Shown one piece after another: positions 34,201 to 41,389 of a stretch of DNA of 64,000 nt; position 1 is the stretch's first letter; each line of letters opens with the position of its first letter. Made by a program: the position numbers and the translations under genes. Source of the stretch: Rariglobus sp041662485 (lineage in GTDB: Bacteria; Verrucomicrobiota; Verrucomicrobiia; Opitutales; Opitutaceae); NCBI GenBank assembly GCA_041662485.1, contig JBAZSJ010000014.1, positions 35,616 to 99,615 of the forward strand, read 5' to 3'. Below the pieces are notes generated by a model. That model had not been told where the DNA came from. It worked only from the letters and a program-made list of their open reading frames with translations, and made no database searches.

Positions 34201-35624
34201 GGGCACAAGCCTCCGGCTTTGCCTTCACCGTCAACGGCCAGAGTTGCACGCTCAAGGAGTTCACCTACGGAGGCCAGACCGGCACCTACGTCGTCGCCAG
34301 CGCGACCGACACCCATCCCCGTATCTTTGTCGCCAGCGTGAACAGCCTGCCCGCCGAAATCGCGGTCGCCAATGCTTCGGCGGAAAACGACACCATCGAC
34401 TGGACGCTTACACTTGGAGGCACCCAAGCCTTTACGGTGCAGACCCAAGTAGTCGCAGGGCCTACGACGCTCCAAAGCGAACTTCTTACCTCTTACATTC
34501 ACGCCCTTCCTCACTGGGTTTCGACCGATCCCGGTGCGGGAGTGGGAAGCACCAGTTCAAGCACCACGACATCAGGCTGGCACCAACCGGGCGACACCAT
34601 CACCGACACCGATCTCCGCACCGCCTACGCCTTCCTTTATCCCGATTCGTTTTCCAAGCTTTTGTTGGAGATTTACGACTCGGAAGGGCATCACATTGAA
34701 TTGGGCGATGTGTTCGGAGACTATGACTTTGAATTGTGGTGGACGCACCCGTCCGACAGTAAAAATGTCATCCAGATCGAGGCCGACGACGATGACATGA
34801 ATCCCGCCATCGCCGCTCAATACCTCTGGAAGGGCCTGAATCAGGCACATGCGACTGATATTTCTTACAAAAACGCGGTTGCCGCCGCCGCTGGCAGCGG
34901 AGCCTTGCTGGAGGAAGCCTTCCAGCTTTGGCACGCCAACGTCGCCAAAACCTCCGCCCAATATGGCGTGGCCGCCGCCGAGCTTTATCTCAGCGGCATC
35001 GGGATCGTGAACGAAGGAGCCGACTGGGTGCTGGTCGTCAATGACGTGAGCGAGGGGCATTACTCGGCGCTGGCGGCGGCGCTGCCGTTTGTCTCGGCCG
35101 GTGTGATCAAGACGATGCGCATCGAGCGCGCAGTGACGCGCGACGTGCTGCAACCGACCCTGTCGGCCGAAAAGTGGCTGGAAATCCAGACGCTTAAAAA
35201 CATCCCCGACCTCTCCGAGCGATTACGCGTCTATGGCACCGTGGTCGACAGCGGCCAGTTGAAACAAACCTTGGCGAAGGTGCTGACCGGCCCGGGTGGA
35301 CCGGTAAAAATTGGGGATCGCCGCACACTCGGACGACGCATGGAAAAACTCGTGCCACGTCCGGGCTCAAAATACCATGCTCACCATGACCTGCCGTGGA
35401 AGTTCAGGGAAGAGTTTACTGAAATCGGCATAGACATTAATGATCCGGTCTTTGGCCGATGGGCCCAAGTGGATGACCATATTCGTTGGCACCATCACAC
35501 CAACCCGACATTTAACGATTTCTGGAAAACTTGGTTCGATTCTAAATTACCGAATTTGCCAACTAAACAGGAGGTTCTAGATCGATTAGCAGAAGCACGA
35601 ACTCTCTATACACCAGCACAATGA
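31206..35624 (+). CDS. Large secreted protein with C-terminal AHH/SitA6-like nuclease toxin domain
   Basis: 1472 residues from ATG 31206. Signal peptide 'MSLPRIVRLLVILGLCVGLARA'. A calcium-type segment lies near 38-60 ('DPDTDGTGNLQEYVFFGNPL'), an FN3 domain near 155-235, then thrombospondin-3/EF-hand-like repeats near 240-340 ('DTDGDGIPNAFE', 'DSDDDGLTDAQE', 'DTDGDGVNDPDD'). A beta-rich middle follows. The last 90 residues carry 'YHAHHDLPWKFREEFTEIGIDINDPVFGRW' and 'IRWHHHTNPTFNDFWKTWF', the AHH / HNH-EndoVII pattern of polymorphic nuclease toxins, close in layout to SitA6. The stop overlaps the next gene by 4 bp and immunity-type genes follow. DNA 32270-33230 is strikingly AT-rich. Nuclease activity is inferred. 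Confidence 0.8.
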   Translation: MSLPRIVRLLVILGLCVGLARALTFDDWRTASFTTAQLSDATISGATADPDTDGTGNLQEYVFFGNPLTNESGLQPTLEIISGTLALTYRERQGMTDVSIRLQGSDTLMNWITYNTVTEADRITHIGYDEVTLLDPVAFNGPRRFLRLNLQLTPVPALSAPYQLSLTVDTPTAWTVSWTDPNTAETGYAVERQNKTTGNWDRLVTLGTDIGVWQHTTADYQTSTTYRVVAMGVGGTELPSAPVTLLDTDGDGIPNAFELGESYAGLAGTYASDPNAFSTNGSGISDGWLAANGFDPAAAFDGSADSDDDGLTDAQEAAMGTDPHNADTDGDGVNDPDDGWPRHAWITNAPLPEVRYAVVRLAAMSGWPEDAWAEEIDDLNHVLTNNPSQTILGRFDTATNTLSSWADDGIYHEYFFAATTRYLSNDGYLVAQIANATYSNNAALITPSGSYTVPIGSPWTYPLAVGTGGQMVLYSDQAEVFDSSGNTHAEYSVIHIDASGHQTVLSKYRDDTDSFSSSINGGHLYPRFINSSGVMAGDWATQGVISGVILSTSAAIYDSGVLTIISRSANFGLTSGNTLLNIPAVAIVGNQIAHAGDNHNWDHEVFRAWNPGNNSLQNVLEGLLGGSPRVNDNLEIVRGGKIIRNGIIHQISDLMPSGWSSLYAEDINNSGIILAQATRTLDDQGQPIVSPTSEPVLLVPYEVLTHDPSDETGKPAHAEVVAASSPAPDVELHVESAEVTASGNLSVVVSGKVADHLSEVIADSSHRVAQLHFKVDGQSVGTPVTLTYAAVTDPLRLVSSATPFSQTLVIPNPKPRGYTIVAETDANSAGNTGWGKVAVGLDTEMIAYSDSGSRISIVFNQAPSSTAIDTAIVYFGTRSPLAGDDALTETAAGSGVYTGTIHVGTQTATCMLQIKQPATFETGATEALPVNITYQVPGEAAVTATGIWKETGPASLQFLPDGYSFAGQRLVVNQTADLPGSQPSSFEPLVFRVAMPAAWAQASGFAFTVNGQSCTLKEFTYGGQTGTYVVASATDTHPRIFVASVNSLPAEIAVANASAENDTIDWTLTLGGTQAFTVQTQVVAGPTTLQSELLTSYIHALPHWVSTDPGAGVGSTSSSTTTSGWHQPGDTITDTDLRTAYAFLYPDSFSKLLLEIYDSEGHHIELGDVFGDYDFELWWTHPSDSKNVIQIEADDDDMNPAIAAQYLWKGLNQAHATDISYKNAVAAAAGSGALLEEAFQLWHANVAKTSAQYGVAAAELYLSGIGIVNEGADWVLVVNDVSEGHYSALAAALPFVSAGVIKTMRIERAVTRDVLQPTLSAEKWLEIQTLKNIPDLSERLRVYGTVVDSGQLKQTLAKVLTGPGGPVKIGDRRTLGRRMEKLVPRPGSKYHAHHDLPWKFREEFTEIGIDINDPVFGRWAQVDDHIRWHHHTNPTFNDFWKTWFDSKLPNLPTKQEVLDRLAEARTLYTPAQ

Positions 35625-36223
35625 ACCTATACAGAATGCAAGACGCCGATCAGCGAGGTTATCCCTATGCGAGTGGATATGGGGAGCTATCCTATCCTAT
35701 ACCGTTTTTATTTGGTGAACGATTGGAGCGCAGAAGAGAGCTGTGGAAAGTCAATCCACGTCCGCCGGGCCTTCTAATCGACGAAACCGGCTCGAAGTGG
35801 GGAGACTTCATGCTCTGCGGATGCGGATTGCCGTCCGTGGTTTACAGCGAGCGGGTGTTAAACTCGTTGAAACCTCTGCGGCACCACATGCTCACCGAAA
35901 CGGAGTTTCCGGTGGGAAAGATCAAGAGCAAGAAGCTGCGCGACGTGCCCCCGCCCCGGTATTACGCCTGCCAATGGGGTGGCGGCATCGAGGTTGATTG
36001 GCATGCGACCGGTGTGGAACTCGACGCACATGGAAACCCGATTCTTCCAAGCAATATTCCTCCTCGCGTCGCCAAGCTCTCGACATGGAACGGTGACGAC
36101 ATCTTTTCGTGGATTAACTTTGAAGTCTCCCACCTCACCATGCTCTGCACCGAGCGGGTAGTCGAACTGGCCGCGAAAGAAAAGTGGACCAATGTCCGTT
36201 TCGACCCTGTTCCGACGAGCTGA
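35621..36223 (+). CDS. Probable immunity protein (SitI6 / double-CxxCG-like)
   Basis: 200 residues, cytoplasmic, with ATG overlapping the toxin stop (ATGA). It has 'WGDFMLCGCGLPSVVYSERVLNSLK', 'PPPRYYACQWGGGIEVDWHATG' and the ending 'WNGDDIFSWINFEVSHLTMLCTERVVELAAKEKWTNVRFDPVPTS'. This spacing resembles the SitI6-type immunity family of myxobacteria that pairs with SitA6 toxins, though the paired CxxCG motifs are not complete here. Position and coupling to the toxin are the strongest evidence. A second, diverged copy of its last 20 codons lies at 36688-36748. Confidence 0.7.
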   Translation: MNLYRMQDADQRGYPYASGYGELSYPIPFLFGERLERRRELWKVNPRPPGLLIDETGSKWGDFMLCGCGLPSVVYSERVLNSLKPLRHHMLTETEFPVGKIKSKKLRDVPPPRYYACQWGGGIEVDWHATGVELDAHGNPILPSNIPPRVAKLSTWNGDDIFSWINFEVSHLTMLCTERVVELAAKEKWTNVRFDPVPTS

Positions 36224-36228
36224 AACCT

Positions 36229-36687
36229 ATGCCAAAGCCGATCTTCAGCGAAGCCGTTCACGCGCTGCTGGTGCAAAAGCTAGGAACGGAACTGCCTGCG
36301 GACTACCTGCGGTTTCTTCGTGACTTCGATGGCACCATACCAATGCGATGCGATTTTAAGGTGGTTCCGGGTGATTGGGGATCAGGCATTTACGACCTTT
36401 ATACCATGCAGTCGGAGGAGCCCTACGAGTCACTGCTCCGAGGTTTGGATTGGGACGGCATTCCTCTAAAGCCCGGCCTGCTCCCTATCGGCAGCGACGG
36501 ATGTTTTGGTTACATTCTGCTTTCGGTGCGTCCGACCGATTTTGGCAGCGTCCATTTCTGCTGCACTTGGACCGATGATGGCGACGTGGATTTTTATGAA
36601 TCCCAAGCCTACTGGCGCATCGCGGATTCCTTTGATCAGTTTTGCGCTTCACTCACCGAGTCCCCGCCAGACGATTACGAACCCTAA
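36229..36687 (+). CDS. SMI1/KNR4 (SUKH) family immunity-type protein
   Basis: 152 residues from ATG 36229, 5 bp after the preceding stop. SUKH hallmarks: 'LGTELPADYLRFLRDFDGTIP' at the N-terminus, 'GLLPIGSDGCFGYILLSVRPTDFGSVHFCCTWTDDGDVDF' in the middle and 'IADSFDQFCASL' near the end. SUKH proteins commonly neutralise nuclease toxins of contact-dependent and polymorphic systems. It may protect against this toxin or a related allele. Confidence 0.88.
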   Translation: MPKPIFSEAVHALLVQKLGTELPADYLRFLRDFDGTIPMRCDFKVVPGDWGSGIYDLYTMQSEEPYESLLRGLDWDGIPLKPGLLPIGSDGCFGYILLSVRPTDFGSVHFCCTWTDDGDVDFYESQAYWRIADSFDQFCASLTESPPDDYEP

Positions 36688-36748
36688 GCAGTTAGCCACA
36701 AAGGAAAAATGGACCAACGTCCGCTTCGATCCGGTGCCGACGAGCTGA
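36688..36748 (+). pseudogene. 3' remnant of a second SitI6-like immunity gene
   Basis: Directly after the SUKH stop the DNA encodes 'KQLATKEKWTNVRFDPVPTS' and a stop. The intact gene ends 'VELAAKEKWTNVRFDPVPTS' and a stop. Of the last 18 residues 17 agree, while the DNA differs at several third-codon positions. The remnant therefore comes from a diverged allele and not from a fresh copy. No start or 5' part remains. Confidence 0.8.
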
Positions 36749-36855
36749 TAAGTCAAAAGGAAGGGCATCGGGCGAAGGGGTCATGAGCCCTTCAAAATCT
36801 CCCCGGCCGTAACAATCGGGGCCGTCAGACCGCCGCCATGTATTCGTCCCTCGAT

Positions 36856-38145
36856 CTATCGAGGATCTGTCACCCGGCCGAGGAACAAGCACGCGCCTGA
36901 CGGCACATGTTGAAGGGCGAACATGAACGGCCGGTCCGCCCGCACCTCGACGGGGCGCGGTTGCTCGCGCGGAATGCCCGCCGCAAATCCGGCGGCCATC
37001 GCGGTCGCGGCGGCCGCTTCCGTGCCGTGTTCGTCGAGGGCGAGCCATGTTTTGTGAAAGACCTCTTCGATGTAGAGGTAGCCGTCTTTTTTGCGTGGGG
37101 CCATCCGGTCAAAGTTGGCGCTGCCTTTGGGGAGGTCGAAGGCGGTGCGCAGCCCGAGCGTCTGCAATGCCTGGCTAAGCGGCAAGGTCGCGGGCGCCAG
37201 TTTGAATTTCGGCAGGTGCAGATTCACCTCGCGGCTATCCAGGCGGGCGCAGGCCGTCAGCGCCGGCTCGGTCAGCGATTTTTCCAATGCGGCCAGACCA
37301 TCCGTCGCGTCGGGGACCAGGAGCACAAATTGCAGCTTTCCGGTGATGTATGGAAGGGTGACGACAGTGTAGCCGTCGCGCTTGGAGTAGCCATACCAGC
37401 TTTGGTCGCGCAACATCGGCACGGGCACCGCCTTTGCGACGATGAATTGAAACGGCTCGTGGCGCGTGGCCGACGTCTTGAATTCATGCTGCCACGCGGC
37501 GCGCAGGTAGAGGGCATTGACGAGCGCCAGCTGGGTGTAGGGGGTCGGTTGATTTTCAGGCAGCAGGTCGCGGATGCGGTCGTAGGTCTGTTCGGCGACC
37601 CACCGGTTGATGGTTTGACGGGCCTGAACCGGATTGCGCCGGAAATCCAGCCGGGCGGGGTTGGCGCCGAAGTTTTGGCGCAACTGTTCGATGAAAGTCG
37701 GGCGCAATTCGTAGCCGGACTGGACGAATATCCGGTTGGCCACGTTCAACTGGATGGGCGTGGCGTCGCCCCCGTATTTTTGCTGGTTGGCGACGATTGC
37801 TTCCGAGGCGCCGACGACTTCGGCCAGTTGAGCGGCGAGGGAGTGGAAGGCCGCACCACAATCGGCCGGATCGGCGGGCAGGTGCAGCGCCTTTTGCATT
37901 TCGTCACGGGTGACGCCATCCGCGCCCGTGTAGGTCATGGCCAGGGCCGAGGAGAGGGAGTAGGGGGAGAGCAGCACGTTGGTGCCGTTCGCGGATTTGA
38001 TCTGTTCGCGATAGAGATCGAGACCGAGCGCGTTGACGGCCGGGGTGATCGATGGGAGCGGCGTCTCGGTCGTGGCTCCGAAGACCAAAAGGGGCGCGGC
38101 GCAAAACAACAGAGCGCAGCAGCGGGCGGCGGTTGGGGTGAGCAT
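36856..38145 (-). CDS. Secreted serpin
   Basis: 429 residues from ATG 38145, with signal peptide 'MLTPTAARCCALLFCAAPLLVFGA'. Serpin features: 'NVLLSPYSLSSALAMTYTGADGVTRDEMQKAL', 'VANRIFVQSGYELRPTFIEQL', 'LALVNALYLRAAWQHEF', and the hinge 'HKTWLALDEHGTEAAAATAMAAG' with the small-residue pattern of inhibitory serpins. The final 'DRPFMFALQHVPSGACLFLGRVTDP' is the C-terminal strand. The reactive loop looks about seven residues longer than in alpha-1-antitrypsin, so P1 is uncertain. An in-frame extension to 38283 runs through a MITE-like element and is rejected as start. Confidence 0.93.
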   Translation of the reverse strand: MLTPTAARCCALLFCAAPLLVFGATTETPLPSITPAVNALGLDLYREQIKSANGTNVLLSPYSLSSALAMTYTGADGVTRDEMQKALHLPADPADCGAAFHSLAAQLAEVVGASEAIVANQQKYGGDATPIQLNVANRIFVQSGYELRPTFIEQLRQNFGANPARLDFRRNPVQARQTINRWVAEQTYDRIRDLLPENQPTPYTQLALVNALYLRAAWQHEFKTSATRHEPFQFIVAKAVPVPMLRDQSWYGYSKRDGYTVVTLPYITGKLQFVLLVPDATDGLAALEKSLTEPALTACARLDSREVNLHLPKFKLAPATLPLSQALQTLGLRTAFDLPKGSANFDRMAPRKKDGYLYIEEVFHKTWLALDEHGTEAAAATAMAAGFAAGIPREQPRPVEVRADRPFMFALQHVPSGACLFLGRVTDPR

Positions 38146-38150
38146 GCTTA

Positions 38151-38311
38151 GGGATCGTAAATAAATAACTGGCTCAACCTGACTTGATCTTTCGTCCGCT
38201 GGCGGCGTTGCTCGCTCAGTTACAGCCCATTCCGGGATGCTCCTTCGCGACCGCCTAGCCAGCAGCCAAAATCTCGGCGTCATTTTAAGCCATTTATTTA
38301 TTTACGAACCC
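38151..38311. mobile_element. 161-bp MITE-like element
   Basis: Terminal inverted repeats of 24 bp (22 matching) begin GGGATCGTAAATAAATAACT at the left and end GGTTCGTAAATAAATAAATG at the right when read on the minus strand. Subterminal sequence is also imperfectly inverted (TGAC...GCTGG on both sides). A TTA flanks each end (38148-38150 and 38312-38314), which fits a 3-bp target duplication. No transposase inside. It separates the serpin start from miaA. Confidence 0.7.
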
Positions 38312-38451
38312 TTACCTTACGATGCAACCGTGCGGTTTCCTGACGATGAAATTCCCCGTTCGATGCGGTGAGGTGGTCCGGTCAGGCCGCGCGGGGCATG
38401 GTGAAGAAGCGGCGTGATCTTTGGAGGCTTTGCGTAAACAGTCGGACTCCA

Positions 38452-39417
38452 ATGGATCGTATTCTCCATGTTTTAACGGGCCCGACGGCGGTCGGGAAAA
38501 CCGAGCTGGCGTTGCGCTGGGCGGAGACGAACGACGCGGAAATCGTGTCGTGCGACGCGCTGTTGTTTTATCGCGGCATGGACATCGGCACGGCGAAGCC
38601 CACGGCGGCGGAACGGGCGCGGGTGCCGCATCACTTGATCGACCTTTGCGAGGTGCGCGAACGCATGGATGTCACCTGTTATGTGGCGAAGGCGCAAGCG
38701 GCGGTGGCGGATATCACGGCGCGCGGGCGCAAGGTGCTGGTGACCGGCGGCAGCGGATTTTATCTGAAGGCGTTCTTTGCGCCGGTGGCGGATGCGGTCG
38801 CGGTGTCGGCGGAGTTGCGCGCCGAGATCGAGGCGAAGCTGACGAAGGAGGGATTGGGCGCACTTGTGGCGGAGTTGCACGGTCTGAATCCGGGCGGGCT
38901 GGGCGGGTTGGACATCGAGAATCCGCGCCGGGTCACGCGGGCGTTGGAACGTTGTCGCGCCTCGGGACGGACGCTGGGCGAACTGGCGGCGGAGTTCGCG
39001 CGTCAGCCGGGGCCGTTTGACGGATGGAAGGTGGTCTGCACGCAACTTGATCGGACGCCGGAGGAACTGGACCGTCGCATCAAGGCGCGCGTTGATGGGA
39101 TGCTGGCGGACGGGTTGGTGGACGAAGTGCGTCGGCTGCGGGCGGCGGGGCTGGAGGAAAACCCGAGTGCGTCGCGGGCGATCGGTTATCGGGAGACGCT
39201 GGCGTGGCTGGCGGACGAAGAACAAGGAATCGCCTGCAAGCAGGCTCCTCCGAATCAATCCATCGCCCATAAATGGGCTCCTACGGTGGAGCTGGCGGGC
39301 GAGATCGTGAAGAACACACGCGGACTGGTGAGGAAGCAGCGGACGTGGTTCCGCACGCAGTTGCCGGAGCACCGCGTGGTCGCGGCGGCGGTGGCGGGCG
39401 TGGAGGGGGTGTTCTGA
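38452..39417 (+). CDS. miaA: tRNA dimethylallyltransferase
   Basis: About 321 residues from ATG 38452. It adds a dimethylallyl group to adenosine 37 of tRNAs reading U-starting codons. P-loop 'VLTGPTAVGKTELALRWAE', then 'EIVSCDALLFYRGMDIGTAKPTAAE', 'PHHLIDL', 'VTGGSGFYLKAFF' and 'NPRRVTRALE', 'ASRAIGYRE' and 'NTRGLVRKQRTWFR'. Two REP elements are embedded in frame at 39229-39284 and code for 'GIACKQAPPNQSIAHKWAPT', a stretch absent from ordinary MiaA. It lies between two conserved segments, so the fold may tolerate it. Confidence 0.95.
   Translation: MDRILHVLTGPTAVGKTELALRWAETNDAEIVSCDALLFYRGMDIGTAKPTAAERARVPHHLIDLCEVRERMDVTCYVAKAQAAVADITARGRKVLVTGGSGFYLKAFFAPVADAVAVSAELRAEIEAKLTKEGLGALVAELHGLNPGGLGGLDIENPRRVTRALERCRASGRTLGELAAEFARQPGPFDGWKVVCTQLDRTPEELDRRIKARVDGMLADGLVDEVRRLRAAGLEENPSASRAIGYRETLAWLADEEQGIACKQAPPNQSIAHKWAPTVELAGEIVKNTRGLVRKQRTWFRTQLPEHRVVAAAVAGVEGVF
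39229..39284. repeat. Two REPs inserted in frame in miaA
   Basis: The copy at 39229-39251 has stem GCCTGC/GCAGGC and tail GCTCCTCC. The copy at 39262-39284 has stem GCCCAT/ATGGGC and tail GCTCCTAC. Both point the same way, with 10 bp between. The insertion preserves the reading frame without a stop. Confidence 0.9.
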
Positions 39418-39439
39418 CGGCGCCGGGTTTTTCGGAGCT

Positions 39440-39463
39440 GCGGGCCCAGCGGTCCCGCCCTAC
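39440..39463. repeat. Single REP, GTAGGGCGGGACC class
   Basis: GCGGGCCCAGCGGTCCCGCC followed by CTAC. Identical core to 81-105 and 26419-26443. It lies between the convergent miaA and tolC-like genes. Confidence 0.75.
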
Positions 39464-39469
39464 CTCGGA

Positions 39470-40936
39470 TCAGTCTTCCAGCTTGATCTTGTAGCGTTCG
39501 AGGGAGCTGCCTTCGAGGCGGGCGAGGTCGGCGAGGGAGAGGCGCAGGTTGACGCGGGCCTGAAGCTCGTTGACGCGGGCGGTGTCGAGGTCGGACTGGA
39601 AGTCCTGCACGAAGCGGAAGGTGGACAGGCCGGCGTCGTAGCGGGCTTTTTCAAACTCGAACTGTTTCACGCTCAGCCGGGTCGAGAGGGAGGAAATCTT
39701 GACGCTTTCACGGTTGGTTTCGAAGGCGCGGACGGCGGTGCGCACTTGCACGAGGATGTTCTGGTCGAGCTGGCGCAGGGAGGTTTCCTGCTGGTTCAGG
39801 TTGGACATGGCCTGGCGATAGGCGGCGCGCTCGGCCCTCATGCCCCAAGGGAAGGTGAGCGTGAGATTAACCTCCCAGTTGTAGCTGTCGCCCGACCAGG
39901 CGTTGCCGGCGGCGGCTCCGTAAGAGTCGCTGTCCTTGCTGTTGTAGCCGAGGGCGCCGCCGAGATCGAGCGAGGGGAGGCGGTTGTTTTTGGCGACCAA
40001 GGCGTCGAGCTTCAGCTGCTCGGCGTAGGTTTTGCCGGCGGCGTAGTCCGGCTGGTTGGCCAGGGCGAGCGCGTAGGAGTGGTCGAAGGAAATCTCCGGC
40101 ACGGGATCGTCGGCGAGCCGGACGGAGCCGAGGGGCGAGTTGAACTCGAACTGGCCGATCAGCTGGAGGAGCGCGTCCTCGTTGTTCTGCACGTTCTGTC
40201 CGGCGAGGAGGATGTTGCGGCGGGCGTTGGCCACGCCGACTTCCGCCTGCAAGACCTCCAGGTCGGTGGCGACGTCGGCGTCGCGGCGGGATTTGTTTTC
40301 GTCGAGGAGCTTTTGGGCGACGACGAGGCTGAACTGGTAGACCTTCAACTGCTCGCGGGCGAAGACGAGGTTGTAGTAGGCGCCCTCGACGTTGCGGACG
40401 ACGTTGAGGACGACGCTCTTGAAATTATAGTTGGCTAGGGTGACACCGAGCTTGGCGCGGGCGATGGCGGCGCGGTTGAGGGTGATGCCGGCGCCTTGGA
40501 GCAGGGGCTGCTTGATCGCGAGGGTGAGGTCGCTGTTGTAAACGGGATTATAGAGGGGCGGGGCGGTGTAGGGACTGACCCTGCTGCGGTCGAGCGCGGT
40601 GCCGGCGGTGATGGTGGCGCCGGTGACGATAGGCTGGGAGACGGAAAGGCGGGCGAGGTCCTGTTGGGATGTCTGGGTAGGGGCGGTGTTGGTGTCCTTG
40701 CTTCCGGCGTGGCTGGCTCCGAGGACAAAGGTGGGGTCGTAGCCGGCGTCGGCCGAGATCACGCTGTCGCGGGCGTTTTGGGTGGAGAAACGCTGGATTT
40801 GCAGGTCGAAGTTTTTGTTCAACGCGCGATCAACGCATTCCTGCAGCGTGAGCGTGGCGGGAGGATTTGCCTGCGCGAAGGCGAAGGACGGAATGAGAAA
40901 GGCCAGGGCGGCCAAAAGCACGGGCAGGCGGATCAT
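39470..40936 (-). CDS. TolC-family outer-membrane efflux protein
   Basis: 488 residues with signal peptide 'MIRLPVLLAALAFLIPSFAFAQA'. TolC/OEP repeats: 'LTLQECVDRALNKNFDLQIQRFSTQNARDSVISADAGYDPTF' at the start, then helical hairpins such as 'VRNVEGAYYNLVFAREQLKVYQFSLVVAQKLLDENKSRRDADVATDLEVLQAEVGVANAR' and 'SVKQFEFEKARYDAGLSTFRFVQDFQSDLDTARVNELQARVNLRLSLADLARLEG'. It would form the outer-membrane channel of a tripartite exporter, but no inner-membrane partner is adjacent. Convergent with miaA. Confidence 0.93.
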   Translation of the reverse strand: MIRLPVLLAALAFLIPSFAFAQANPPATLTLQECVDRALNKNFDLQIQRFSTQNARDSVISADAGYDPTFVLGASHAGSKDTNTAPTQTSQQDLARLSVSQPIVTGATITAGTALDRSRVSPYTAPPLYNPVYNSDLTLAIKQPLLQGAGITLNRAAIARAKLGVTLANYNFKSVVLNVVRNVEGAYYNLVFAREQLKVYQFSLVVAQKLLDENKSRRDADVATDLEVLQAEVGVANARRNILLAGQNVQNNEDALLQLIGQFEFNSPLGSVRLADDPVPEISFDHSYALALANQPDYAAGKTYAEQLKLDALVAKNNRLPSLDLGGALGYNSKDSDSYGAAAGNAWSGDSYNWEVNLTLTFPWGMRAERAAYRQAMSNLNQQETSLRQLDQNILVQVRTAVRAFETNRESVKISSLSTRLSVKQFEFEKARYDAGLSTFRFVQDFQSDLDTARVNELQARVNLRLSLADLARLEGSSLERYKIKLED

Positions 40937-40981
40937 GATGACGAAAAGGTAAGGGTAATCAGGGAAGGCGAAGGGGGCGGA

Positions 40982-41230
40982 TCATTGTTTTTCGAAGTCA
41001 CCGTTGGAAGTGCGTCGAAGCACGCTGAAGCCGGCCTGCTTGGCGCTGGAGATGGAGAGCGGCGCGGTGATCTTGGGCGTGTTGACCGGCTGGGGCATCA
41101 CGCGGGAGACGGACTGTCCGCAGGTGGGGCAGGCGGCGAGAACCGGATCGTGGGCGCCCTGACGATGCTCGAATCCGTCGCCGCACAGTTTGCACGGGGC
41201 TTTGGCGGGGATGTAGCGATACAGGGGCAT
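40982..41230 (-). CDS. FmdB-type zinc ribbon protein
   Basis: 82 residues from ATG 41230: 'MPLYRYIPAKAPCKLCGDGFEHRQGAHDPVLAACPTCGQSVSRVMPQP'. Two CxxC pairs (CKLC and CPTC) form a zinc ribbon as in the FmdB/CxxC_CxxC_SSSS family, followed by a disordered tail. Such proteins are small and of uncertain role. It lies upstream of and co-directional with the tolC-like gene, with a terminator behind the preceding minus-strand gene just upstream. Confidence 0.85.
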   Translation of the reverse strand: MPLYRYIPAKAPCKLCGDGFEHRQGAHDPVLAACPTCGQSVSRVMPQPVNTPKITAPLSISSAKQAGFSVLRRTSNGDFEKQ

Positions 41231-41303
41231 TGGCAAACAGCCCACCATGCGACGGGGAGTTTGGCCAGTCACTTTCTGAGAGCGGGTGCGGACGGGCACA
41301 AAA

Positions 41304-41330
41304 AAAGCGGCCCGTTTGAGGGGCCGCTTT
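41304..41330 (-). terminator. Hairpin terminator downstream of the PpiD-like gene
   Basis: AAAGCGGCCC (41304-41313) pairs with GGGCCGCTTT (41321-41330) around a 7-nt loop. On the minus strand it is followed by a T run (the A tract at 41301-41306), so it fits termination of the leftward chaperone transcript. Confidence 0.85.
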
Positions 41331-41347
41331 GAAAAGCCGGGATGCGA

Positions 41348-41370
41348 ATCGCCCGTAAACGGGCTCCTAC
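41348..41370. repeat. Single REP
   Basis: ATCGCCCGTAAACGGGCTCC followed by TAC. Stem GCCCGT/ACGGGC, a further compensated stem variant of the GTAGGAGC class. It lies between the PpiD-like gene and its terminator. Confidence 0.85.
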
Positions 41371-41389
41371 ATCGGAAATGGCCGCTCGC

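Noticed and set aside
38146..38283. Upstream extension of the serpin frame to 38283
   Set aside because: The added residues are coded by a MITE-like element, while ATG 38145 gives a proper signal peptide.
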